Shown here: in pieces, positions 10,801 through 21,692 of the stretch
How the letters are laid out: every line of letters starts with the position of its first letter
How positions within the stretch are numbered: the first letter of the stretch is position 1
Assembly: GCF_001625305.1 (NCBI RefSeq)
Contig: NW_017803965.1
Span: forward strand, 2,295,598 to 2,359,597
Direction of reading: 5' to 3'
Source: Branchiostoma belcheri
Taxonomy: Eukaryota; Chordata; Leptocardii; Amphioxiformes; Branchiostomatidae
Length of the DNA: 64,000 nucleotides
Notes under the pieces: model-generated
Databases searched by the model: none
Told to the model about the DNA's origin: nothing
What the model saw: the letters and a program-made list of their open reading frames with translations, nothing else
Translations under genes and position numbers: made by a program

Positions 10801-13800
10801 GTGACTAAGACCTTTGCTTGTAACTTGCAGAATACATGTTTTAAGTACGAGCCTGGTGACTCTTTTGGCGTGGTTTGCCCAAACAACGAGACTGAAGTAC
10901 AGGATTTGATTAACAGGTATGACACAACATTGTAAAACTTACATCTTCATAATCATAGTTTTTGGATTAATATCTTTCAACAACAGATTCCATTTATAGT
11001 CACTGACAAAAAGTAGTGGATATACTTGTTAACAGTTTTGAAAACCTATAAAATCAATTGTCTTAAATGATCAGTCACATAATGTACATGTGTTGATCTT
11101 GAAAATAACAAAATTATTGATTAGCTCTTTAGATATTTGACCTTCACACATATTCAATCACAGACTGGGCCTCACAGACCATGCTGACATGACCTTCAGT
11201 GTCAAGGTCGTCCAAGGATCCAAGAAAAGAGGTACTTTGCATTTGTGATTTTTGTCAGAAAGTGTGAAGCATTTGTTACCTCCATGAAAAATGGAGGTAT
11301 TGTCATGTGGTTGGTATGCCTGTGTCAGTGTGTGTGTGTGTGTCATTGATCCTGCATGGCCCGTAGGTCAGGTTGTAATGGATATGGTTGGGTTTAGTCT
11401 GTCCCAGAGGGAGATCTGGTAATTCTTTCCTTTTTCATTGTTTATCGTTATATGACCTACTTGACAGCTGAAAGTCCCTTTCATAATTAAGAAAGACTTG
11501 TAGTCCCCATCATTGTGTAAATGAGAAGAAGACACAGTTAGCATCACACAAGATCTAAAGAGGTCTTTGAATTCTTTTTCATGTAAGAATTTTACTATGA
11601 GATATTCACCTGTCCTTACAGCAGCTGCAGTGCCAGCACACCTGCCTGCCAGGTGCACCATCCGCCACGCTCTTCTCACCTGTCTGGAGATTAGGGCCGT
11701 TCCTAAAAAGGTGAGACAACAGATCAGCAATGTCCAGTTGCAGGGCAAGTTTGACTTTAGAAGATGCAAGTTCTGTGTACCTTGTAATAATAAGAGAGCT
11801 TTGTTGTATTATTAGTTTCTGTGTTATTTAATTGCAGGCCTTCCTCAGAATGCTGGTGGAACACACCAGTGATGCTGTGCAAAAGCGCCGCCTACAAGAA
11901 CTGTGCAGTAAACAGGGTACTGCAGATTATGCCGCCTTCATCAGGGAACCGAATCTGAGGCTGCTGGATGTGCTGACAGCTTTCCCCTCGTGCTGCCCTC
12001 CATTTGAGCGGTTGTTAGGTAACAAGATGCATCTGTATTTAGTCCTTTTGATTGCAATACAGTCATACTGTTCTTTGTTACTTCTGTCATTTATGTGCCT
12101 TGGATGAGAAAAACTTTCAGTCATTCTTTAAACTTTTTTTAGAAATGCTGCCAAGACTTCAACCAAGACCATACTCTGTATCAAGGTAAGAAAAGCATTA
12201 TGTATTACATAAGGTCTCGGACCGGAGTTTTTTTCACGATTTTGGATCCGGCGGACACCCTCAGACCGAAGGGCTATAACTCCGCCAAAAAAAGTACGCC
12301 GGGAAATCTCATTACATCAGTCAACGGAGGTTTCCAGCCGGCTTCCGATACAATTTTGGTTATTGTCCGTCGACTCTATAATTTGGGTAGAAACTGTAGT
12401 TAAACGTAAATTTTGGATACGAAAAATGTAGTTTTTTGCAGTTTTTTCAACGGACCTGCTTGGAAAAACGAATTTTCCCAGGCTAACGGCTTATATGCTG
12501 AAATAGCTTACTACTTTCTGTTTCTGAAAAACAGAAAAAAAATATAGGTTGTTGCGATAAGTTTTTCGCAAAATCCGGTGACGCGAACCCCTAGAAATTC
12601 CACATAGAACGCAGCTATTCGGGTCATCAGGCGACAAACCGCATCACCCTTGCTCGCGGACTAATACCAAAAACGCTTCGCTGGCCGTCCAACTTCACCG
12701 CGCCGAAAAACACTACAATCCCAAGGCTTTTTGATCAATTCAAAACCTAGTTGAAAATCTACAGCGATCGCCGAGCTATGGGGAGCCAAACCTAGCGTGA
12801 CAACCTCGCAGATCCGGCGATTTACTGCGCACTATTTGGAACCCTGGTCAGAATTAAACTCCGACCCGGAACCTTAAGGGTCTGTTTATGTAGAACACAA
12901 GGCTTGAACCTGCATATCCAGGTTAGTGCAGGTATTTCTTATGCTGGAGAACATATGACGTGTCACCAACAGTGATCAAAAACTACTTTGTATTCTTCAA
13001 AGTATTCAAATCATTGAAGACAGTGTCAAGTTCGAAATGGCCGGGGCTAAAAACTGTTACCTACACTGGTGCAAGTACCCAGAAACAAGCATTTTGAACC
13101 CTGGAACCCTTTCTGTCAAAGGGTACCATACTGTTGAATTATTCAGTTATCATTTTAAAAGATGATAAAACTAATATTAATAGTACTAACTGATTAAAAA
13201 ATTGTATGGATTTGAGGAGCAAAGAGACAGTATTTAGTATAACATTATGTCTAGCTGCACAGGAAAGAATGCATGAACTGTAGATTGACAAAATACCATC
13301 TCCAATATTTCAGCTCCCCTCTGGTCCATCCAGACAGACTACACTTTGTCTTCAACATCGTGCACATCCCATCAGGCAATGGGAGGGCCACTGCCTGCAC
13401 TGGAGTCTGTACAGGATGGCTGGACAGGCTCACCAGGCACATCCAGACAGGGGTGTATGGGGACATTGCTGAGGGCAGTCTCACCACGCACATACAGCCA
13501 GGGGTGTATGGGGACATGGCTGAGAAGATAGGCCAGATGTCGCTTAACGATCCACTGACGGTAAGCATATTACTATTTCATTATGAGGTACATTTGATCC
13601 AAACAAACGTTATTCAATCTTTACACTACTTCGTAGCATATTTTTATTCTTGACTAAATAAAGTCTTTTGAACTAGTGCAAAAGATGTTGAGAATTATCT
13701 ACTTCTAATGAAGTCTATATTCTTATTTTCTACAGGTTCCAATTTACCTGAGAACAAACAACCACTTCCGACTTCCCTCTGATCTCTCTGCTCCAATCAT

Positions 13801-15680
13801 CATGGTAGGGCCAGGAACGGGTGTGGCACCTTTTGTAGGATTCCTACAGCACAGGTACATGTACTAACTTTTCTCCCAACAGATCTTTGGTGTATGAAAA
13901 TATTCAGTAGTGGCAAGACATTATCCATTTTCCATGCCGGTACCATTTGCCACCATCTGGCTGGCATAAAAAAGATATCAGTACAAAAAAGAATGTCCCA
14001 TAAGAAATGCCTAAAAGCATGTCAGAAATAAGCGAAGGTACTCACAGCTAGCCTGTGAAACAAAATCTCTCTCTGTCAGAGGGTCGCTAAGCCAGGAGAC
14101 TCATTTAGAAAATGAGAAGCACCAATAGGAGCAAAGAATTCTTTAGCACTATGAAGACTAGGCCAATAGGATCACAGGATTCTCTGTCACTATGGTAATC
14201 CTCTATCTCAGCTTGCAACACCATGTTAACAGACAGTTCACAGTCTGATGGTCCATGCAAGGACCTAGAGAGTGTACAGTGTATAATGTCCTTGGTCCAT
14301 GTTAGCACCTATGCACAAGTCAACAGGATTATGATGTTTCCAACTCTTCTGATTTGGAGGCAACTTGCAGCTTTGGGGCCTTTTTTTGTTTCATTAAAGT
14401 GTTTTTAAAAAAGATTTCATTCTGCAGTACTATTTAAAGGCTGTTTGTTTGTTTGTTTCAGGGAGAAACAGAGAGAGCTATCCCCTGATGCTGTGTGTGG
14501 GCCCAGCTGGCTCTTCTATGGATGTAGACACAGAGACAGGGACTATCTCTACAGGTCAGCTGGAAAAGATTTTCAAGCTTTCAAAATTTACACCTATTTC
14601 ATCACTTCACTAAGATGAAAACAAGTACCTAGTTTCGGTTAAGGACATACAGTATTCTCGTATAGGACATACTCATGTTAAAGATCCCACCACACTAATC
14701 GAAAAGAGCAGGGATCCTTCCCAGTGTGAGTGGTTCAAACCTTACAGTCTGGTCTCAGGTTTGACAGCTTGAAGAGGTGATAGTCACCACGAGTGTGGTA
14801 AATCTTCATAGATAGTAAGTATAGATCTATCAGTGTGTTGTACCTAACCAGACGTTCACTGATGTTGACTTGGTAGGGAAGAACTGGAGCGGTTGGCGGC
14901 AGCAGGCATACTGAACCACTTGGTGGTGTGCTTCTCCAGGGAGGAGCCTGTTGCCATGGAAACAGATGGGGCTCCGCCCGCCCGTTATGTACAGGATAAC
15001 CTCCATCACCATGGTGATGAGGTTGGGAGGATGTTGCTGGATGAAGGAGCCATTCTCTATGTTTGCGGGTGAGCAGCAACTTTAGATTTGTCTGCCTGGA
15101 AAAAATAGAAATGAGCCAAGACAGTATCAAATTCGCCTTCTACAAGTTCTAACAGTGCAATCAGATTCAGAGATAGCAGACTGCATCCCCTTACCCATGC
15201 TTACCCATTACACAGACAATAATAGCAGAAATTAAGGGTGTGTGATAACTCTGCATTGTGTTTAGAGGGGCAATTGCAGTAACACAGATAAACACAAAAG
15301 CACTACTTACAGTTTCATCATGGTATCTTTCTAAATTTTATCCCCAGGGATGCCAAAAACATGGCCAAAGATGTGAATGAAGTCATCACACAGATTGTAC
15401 AGAAATACAAAGGTAAGCTTTCAATCATATATATCTGTTGATAAAATTTGTCAATATTCAGTTAGCATACTAGTAATTTTAAAGAACCTGACACCAAAAC
15501 TGTGTTCATGTGTTCAAACAAGTCATATTCATCTGAACAACTATCCCCATTGCTTCAGTTTCTTTGCATTACCTAACATTTTCCTCACTACTTTTCTCAG
15601 GTTGTACCATCCAAGAGGCTAGAAACACCATCTTCCAACTGAGACAGGATAGACACTACATTGAGGATATCTGGACTTGA
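7837..15680 (+). CDS. MTRR: Methionine synthase reductase
   Basis: Sixteen coding exons keep frame: 7837-7989, 8374-8524, 8809-8926, 9270-9981, 10362-10505, 10831-10916, 11164-11231, 11622-11710, 11838-12018, 12143-12185, 13314-13560, 13736-13854, 14462-14554, 14877-15068, 15348-15412, 15601-15680; about 846 residues. MTRR uses NADPH, through FAD and FMN, to reactivate oxidised cobalamin on methionine synthase. The order is flavodoxin/FMN domain ([39 protein letters not shown]), a linker, then FAD and NADPH domains ([42 protein letters not shown]) ending in EDIWT, the position of human EDIWS. LEIRAIPKK-like and LQELCSKQG blocks separate MTRR from cytochrome P450 reductase. The linker in exon 4 is unusually long. 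I chose ATG 7837; ATGs at 7843 and 7846 are also possible. AATAAA follows at 16131. Confidence 0.95.
9318..9940 (+). other. MTRR: Expanded low-complexity linker of MTRR exon 4
   Basis: About 200 residues rich in Thr, Ser, Asp, Glu and Asn, in one uninterrupted exon between DPWIEGLW (end of the flavodoxin domain) and [16 protein letters not shown] (start of the FAD module). It accounts for most of the extra length over human MTRR (about 700 residues). No internal stop or frameshift occurs. It is predicted to be disordered and to tether the mobile FMN domain. Confidence 0.8.
10088..10167. mobile_element. Small Tc1/mariner-like MITE in MTRR intron 4
   Basis: Terminal inverted repeats GCCTGGGTACCATC and GATGGTACCCAGGC, with one inner mismatch beyond, are each flanked by TA, as expected of Tc1/mariner insertions. 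The element is about 80 bases and non-coding. Confidence 0.65.
11276..11345. repeat. Hairpin TTACCTCCAT...ATGGAGGTA plus TG run
   Basis: A short perfect hairpin (TACCTCCAT / ATGGAGGTA, 5-base A-rich loop) is followed by sequence ending in a TG run at 11331-11343. It lies in MTRR intron 7 and has no coding role. Confidence 0.5.
12210..12876. mobile_element. Tc1/mariner-like non-autonomous element in MTRR intron 10
   Basis: Left end TAAGGTCTCGGACCGGAGTTT (12210-12230) pairs with the reverse complement of 12856-12876, with four mismatches over 21 positions. Treating TA as the target duplication gives an inverted repeat beginning AGGT. The interior, about 620 bases, is GC-richer than the surrounding intron and has no transposase frame. 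Confidence 0.65.
13438..13539 (+). repeat. MTRR: In-frame 51-bp tandem duplication inside MTRR exon 11
   Basis: CACATCCAGACAGGGGTGTA at 13438 recurs as CACATACAGCCAGGGGTGTA at 13489, an offset of 51 bases or 17 codons. The protein reads [13 protein letters not shown] then [13 protein letters not shown]. It lies just after the CTGWL FAD-binding motif, where human MTRR has an unrelated variable loop, so it lengthens a surface loop rather than disrupting the core. Confidence 0.8.
14640..14810. repeat. SINE-like fragment in MTRR intron 13
   Basis: The stretch 'AAAGATCCCACCACAC ... TCTGGTCTCAGGTTTGACAG ... GAAGAGGTGATAG' matches 32175-32300 in reverse complement, where CTATCACCTCTTC-like, GAGACCAGACTGTAAG and GTGTGGTAGAATC blocks recur. 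It is a copy of a dispersed non-coding family. Confidence 0.5.
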
Positions 15681-16906
15681 AGTGTTGTATACAAGTCTTA
15701 AGTTTGCCAGCCATCATACATTGGATTTAAGCAGCTTTAAAGCCTGTCACCGTTTTAGTGGATATACAGTACCAGTGGTTACAATTCTTCTGCAGTATGT
15801 TATCAAGTCAATAGGAGGTGCTAGAGGAGCAACTATTTTAGTTACTACAATTTTATCTTTCTATGTCACAGTGAGTATAAGAAGTTGAAGAAGTAAAGAA
15901 AAGGATGAGTCAGTTGCTCTGCGCTGAGATGTTTTAAAGATGACATGACCATAAACCTTAAAGCTGTAATATGATCAGTATGATAATACTAGTAGTATGC
16001 AGAGAGTTATGTTCTTGAAAAAGATGGTATGCATGAAAAAGATGGTAGATCTCCAAAGATGTACAAAAACAAGCTGAATCTGTACACCTGCTTACAATTG
16101 CAGATAGTGAGAGATAGCATATTCTTCATGAATAAAAATATATCACAGGCGAAGTTAAAACACCATATGAAGGGCTTTTGAAGTGTGGCCTTAGATTGTA
16201 TGTTTCAGTATACATCTTGGATCATCTTGATAGATAGATGAACATTTGGTATCTTGTATCTATAGAAGTGTAATATTGGTGATATTGGTGGCAAAGATAC
16301 ATATATGGGCATCTGAAAAAGAAGCACTTGGAAGTCATGTTTATAGTTCTAACAACACTTAGTTGTACTCTTTTGTTGACATTTTGTATTAGTTTATCAA
16401 AGTTCATTAATTTCACATTTTCACTTGTTAAGCACACTAACTAATGAGCATTTGTTGCCTGTAATTTCACATTGTTTTACGCATAATTAAAGTTTTGGAT
16501 AACACGTTAAGATATTTGTCTGATGTGTGTTTGATGATGGTTGGAAAAATAGAGTTCTTCAATCTCATATTTCAGCCGGGCTTGTTATCCCTCCACCCAA
16601 ATACACAAAATCAAACAAGGCAATCAGAAATGGCAGACGAAAACTATAGTCTTCACAAGAAATATCAGAGGCCCTCTACCGATTTTAGTATGAACTGCAG
16701 CAAATCCAATGTAGGCCGCTTATGCAATCCCTGAATCCCCGAGTCCTCTGATTGGTCCCCAGCATGACCTGATCCTTCGGCTGATCAAACGGACCAATCG
16801 CAGCGCCCGACATACCGGGTGCGGGCTGCGGAAGCGATCTTGGCACAGTTCTTACCTGTATATATAACATAACTGCAGGGTTTTGAGAAGCTACAGTGCA
16901 ATAATC
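15681..16906. other. MTRR 3' UTR and MSMO1-A upstream region
   Basis: The left part up to about 16150 is probably the MTRR 3' UTR, with AATAAA at 16131-16136. The middle is AT-rich without recognisable content. The last 200 bases are the promoter of the first methylsterol monooxygenase, listed separately. Confidence 0.5.
16745..16890 (+). promoter_or_regulatory. MSMO1-A promoter with two CCAAT boxes and TATA box
   Basis: An inverted CCAAT box (ATTGG, 16751-16755) and a direct one (CCAAT, 16794-16798) precede TATATATAA at 16859-16867, about 48 bases before the ATG. Paired NF-Y sites are typical of sterol-regulated (SREBP) promoters in vertebrates. I could not find a clean sterol response element by eye. 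Confidence 0.5.
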
Positions 16907-19900
16907 ATGGAGGTGAACGATTCTGTGGTCACCACAGTTCGGCTGATGGCCGACTACATGCCCGATAACCCTCTGAGCGGCCCGTTCGAGGCGGGTTGGC
17001 GGTACATGACGGCCCACTACACCGAGTTCCAGATCGCTACCTGGGGGTCACTCATCGTGCATGAGGTAATAACGTAGGCACAACAGACAAATGACTACTA
17101 TACTGATTGACATACTACTAGTTAATAATTTTGGTAAGAAAAAAAATATAATATACCTGACCTTTCTGATTATAATTCAACATTCCTGGCCTTTCTGAAT
17201 GTCTCAATGCTATATAAGATATAATAGCCTTTTCTACTCTACTCATAATAACCTAACGTACGTTAACGTTAACGTTACCTACAGAATGTATATTTAGGAT
17301 CATGTCATAAAATCTGCCTAAATTTATGGCGAAACTAACAGCTATTTTGAAATGTAATTTCCGTCTGGGTAACGTCAACTTGAATATTGTTCTGTGTTCG
17401 TCTAAAATAAAAATCGAGTTAAAGATTTCAAAACAAAAATGGTTCGTAAGTTGCTATCTTAAGTGCGTATAAGTGACAGCCCTTTCAAATTTTAGAAATA
17501 ACAAACACGGCGGACATCGAATGGAATTATATAATAGCCTCAGACTTCAAGACATAAAATATATTTGACTCTCAAGTGCTGTGTTGGAAAAAATGCAATA
17601 GACAACCTAATAAACAATGATGAGGATGTATATGCATCTTGGTTATTACTTGTATCAACCAACCTCCTTGCCAAAATCTTGGGCAACTTCTATAAAAACG
17701 TCGTCTATAAAAACAAAATGACTAGCCGTGTGACCATAAACATACCAAGAGAAGCAAACGAAATTGAATTGCAATTTGAATTCCAGCGTGCCTGTTCTTA
17801 TTTTTCTCGTACTATATGATAGCCTAAACTTAGTTATACCTCAATCCCAAACGGGAATTTATTTAGAGCGTTAGTGTGGTTTTCGGCCCGTGCCTGAATT
17901 AACCACAACAACCCTGTTTCTGTACGTCTTTTTGTTTGTGCGAAGTAGTAGTCTAGACATCTTAACTTAATAACGACATAAAAGGAAAATCATGATCCAA
18001 GAAACCCGCACATCTGCTTGAAGATTACAGACCGTCCTTAGTACGCCGTCGTCCATTGGATCATACGTATGAGTCGATGTGACGTCATGAGGTAGTCTTT
18101 GGCAGGTTGTGTAAAGGTATATCGAAATGCAAGATGGAAGATAACAAAAACACCTTTGGAATATTAGATTTAAAAAAAAACAGATTCGTGAAAATTGCCG
18201 AAGGAAACACTGCAATTACATTGTGATTTAAGCAACGCAAACTCTCCAAGAACGAAACGTAACTTGCGTTTTAGGGTGTTTTCAGCGCTCTTTGCATGAT
18301 GAAGGAGGTTAACCTGGCACGATAAACAATGACATGGGAAATCCTGACCATTGAGTTTCCAACGCGACGTTTTCTTGTTTTCCCCCCACAGTTGCTGTAT
18401 TTCCTGATCTGCCTACCAGGCTTCATCTTCCAGTTTCTGCCTTTCATGCAGAAATACAAAATCCAAAACGTAAGTACATTTAGGTCAATGTGACATTATC
18501 CGTTCATGCGTTTTCGTTGGTGGTGGCATAAATATAAGTTGAAAAAATTGACAGTGCCGTCGCCTTGTCTTGTAATATATGTTGGAATAGAAAAAAAAAT
18601 GTGACGTTGTTTACTACTACAGGATAAGCCTGAGACGTGGGCCGGACAGATCCAGTGCCTGAAGGTCATCATGTTTAACCACTTCTTCATCCAACTGCCG
18701 CTGATGTGCGGGACCTACCACTTCACGCAGTGGTTCGGCATTCCCTACGACTACGACTCCATGCCGCCATGGTAACGTGTTTATTTGTGTTTGCTTTTGT
18801 TTAAATTTCAGTTTCTTTAACCCTAACTTTTTACTAAAATTTTACTAAATTCTAAGGGAAAAACATGCTTGTCCGAAGGAAAAATAACTTGAAAAATTGA
18901 CCATTTTCACATACCGATAAATATAAGCCAGGCCAGCGCTACTTTGGTCAAGACGATTTATCCGAATTTTTTATTCCCTGCACAACAGATTATATTGTGT
19001 ACAACTGACCGCCTGGATATTTTGTACTCTTGTCTGCAGGTACGTGTTGTGCATGCAGGTGTTCTGTTGTGCGGTGGTGGAGGACCTGTGGCACTACGTT
19101 CTGCACCGCATCATGCACCACCGCAGGTACTACAAGTACGTCCACAAGGTGCACCACCACTTCCAGGTCAGTCCTGCTTTTGATCTGCAGTCGCTACATT
19201 CCATTAGAATTAGGGCAAGGCAATAATTTTATCGTTTCCTTCGGAGGTTGAACTTCAATCACCCATCTCCACGCGCGTAATTGAAAGACTAAAAGTTGTC
19301 CTCATTTTTTCAGGTGCCGTTCGGAGCGACGGCTGAATACGCACATCCGGTAGAGACAGTCGGTAGGAATCTTCCTATATTTCCATAATATTAATAAGCA
19401 AATTTATATTATTGTACCGTGAGTATATGTCTGGTACGTTTTGCGCTACTACGGATGTTTTAAACACATGTGGCGTTGCAAAATTGTCCTTTGTGATAAT
19501 AAAATGTTATTTTCATTTTTTTTCGGCAGTTTTGGGTACCGGGTTCTTCCTGGGTATCCTGATGTTCTGTACGCACATGGTGCAGATGTGGGCGTGGGTG
19601 GCCGTGCGACTTATCGAGACCATCGATGTCCACAGCGGCTACGACCTGCCCTACCACCCGCTACACCTCATTCCCTTCTACGGAGGTAAGTACTGACTGT
19701 AACTCTGCGACTGTAGAGGGTGTTAGTGTTGGTCGGTAAAAGTATGAAAAGTTTCTTCCGAGCAGAAATAATGTACGTACGTGCAAAATGTTGGTCCAGA
19801 AGTCTCTGCCAACCTTCACGCATTCACCTGACGTATTAGGGACGGGGGACGATGTAGATTTCTGGGAGCACGTCGGTAGAACCTACTAGTACCGTACTGT

Positions 19901-20340
19901 ACCTTTGCGAGCCCCGCATTGTACAGGGCTGGCATATGACATCCACAGAGAGTCTTTAAGGATGACATCCCAACATCCAGCGAAAACCGTGAAAAATCGG
20001 CGTTTCGCACAGGCCCAGTACGTTCTGCCGACGTGCTACCTCTGGGTACTTTTGACCCATTGCTGACGCCACACGTCCACAATGTTACGAATCAGTAGTC
20101 ATACTCTGTTGAATGAACTTGAATGTTGAATGAAGGTTATAAGTTGGTCCGTATGAAATTTTGACATATTCGGTCTTTATTCTGCCAGGCGCCCGGTTCC
20201 ACGACTTCCACCACATGAACTTCACCGGGAACTACTCCTCCACGTTCACCTGGTGGGACAAACTGTTCGGCACCGACCAGCAGTACAAGGACTACCAGAA
20301 AAAGGTGGCCGCCAAGGAGGGGGGCAAGAAACAAGAGTAA
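16907..20340 (+). CDS. MSMO1: Methylsterol monooxygenase, tandem copy A
   Basis: Seven exons: 16907-17065, 18392-18469, 18623-18771, 19040-19166, 19314-19362, 19530-19685, 20189-20340; 289 residues, against 293 in human. The enzyme oxidises C4 methyl groups of 4,4-dimethylsterols at the ER membrane in cholesterol synthesis. It shows the fatty-acid-hydroxylase histidine clusters that bind di-iron: HYVLH, HKVHH and FHDFHHMNF, plus [10 protein letters not shown]. Hydrophobic segments include [15 protein letters not shown]. The C-terminus KKQE is a canonical dilysine ER-retrieval signal, like human KKTE. The tandem copy B starts 1.35 kb downstream with identical intron positions and phases. AATAAA occurs at 21173. 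Identification is secure; 4-methylsterol oxidase and SC4MOL are the same enzyme. Confidence 0.96.
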
Positions 20341-21692
20341 CCTGTAGTACCACAGTTTGGCGCGCTGTGGTGTCTCGGAAGAACGATTTCCATGTAAAAA
20401 AAATTTACTACAATACAATGTATGTTGTCAAATTAAATGCGCAAGTGTACGCAAACCGACTTCGAATTAGTGAACCCTTTGCGTGTGACTTACCAAGATG
20501 ATGTATATATAAACACATCTAGTAGAACTACTAGAGGATACAACGCAAAGGGACACAGAAACAAGAACAGCAAAGTTCCACCCCTGAGATGTTTGGAGGA
20601 TAGGTCTGACAGAACCAGACTAATACCAAAACAGAAAATGGAGTTTGCTATTCACCACAAGGCGGTCGTCTTTCCCAAGAATAGTACCCATGCAAAAATG
20701 TAATATAAATAAATAAATAAATGAAATATGCAAAAACTGCCATAGATCTGGTAGACCCCCTTACCTCTGATTTTTCACATTGATGTAGTAAGAGCCATTA
20801 TAGTTTATACATTGTCATCATCATATTATTATCAATTCGAAGTTGTTCAATAGTACTTGCAGTGGGTGTCATGCAACGTTCTTGTACCTGTGTACTCTCC
20901 AACGTCCTGTATACAATTGTATAAAATAACCATGTGTACTGTGCGTCATAATACTATTGATTATACATTTCCACCCCTTGCGGTTGATGTTATTATAATT
21001 TGTTATCTATGGCTTGGGGGTGAAAAATACATCAATTGTAAGTTACTCTACATTTAGAAAACCGACTTGCAATGTTTTATGTTAAAATGGTCTATATGAC
21101 TGAAAACTGCTTTCGGTATACAGAGTAATACTGTAACATGTATTTGAAGAAAACTGCCCGAAATGTCTATCAAATAAAGTTACTGTTTGTGAGCAAGAAA
21201 TAGTGACTGTCGTCCTTCCATAGTCGGGGGTAATGAAGACAAGACAATATATATCATCTGAAAGAACTGCGTAGACGTTATAGTTTGGTTACACCATCTT
21301 TTGAAGACAGTCCGGTATGGAACCAACATGTATGGAACATGTGCACGCAAATGGAGCAAAGTCTCGTAGAGGTTAACGAGCGTCCTCTACCGGGTTACAT
21401 TTACATTGCACCCAACCTTAATGATCTATTAAAACGTACGGCAGGACGTTGACACAAAATTAAGATCACAAAAGGCTCTACATACTGTACCCTGAACTGT
21501 ACCGTGTTCTATGATTGGTTCCCTTTATGGCATGATTTTCTCGGGTCAGAAGTCCGCGTATATTATTACAGGCCGACCTCTGACCACTACTGCTTTGTCA
21601 GCAGTCGGTCGCAACCCAGAGGTGGGCCTCTATCTGGTCGCAACCAATCTACGCCCAAAACCTTCTCTTCAAGTCTTTAAAACACGAGAGAC
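20341..21692. other. MSMO1-A 3' UTR and MSMO1-B promoter
   Basis: The first 840 bases look like a 3' UTR ending near AATAAA at 21173-21178. The last 180 bases before the copy B start carry ATTGG at 21514-21518 and CCAAT at 21644-21648, mirroring the paired CCAAT arrangement of copy A. No gene or clear repeat lies between. Confidence 0.5.

Noticed and set aside
16790-16840. Sterol response element before MSMO1-A
   Set aside because: No sequence close to ATCACCCCAC could be found by eye; only the CCAAT boxes are claimed.
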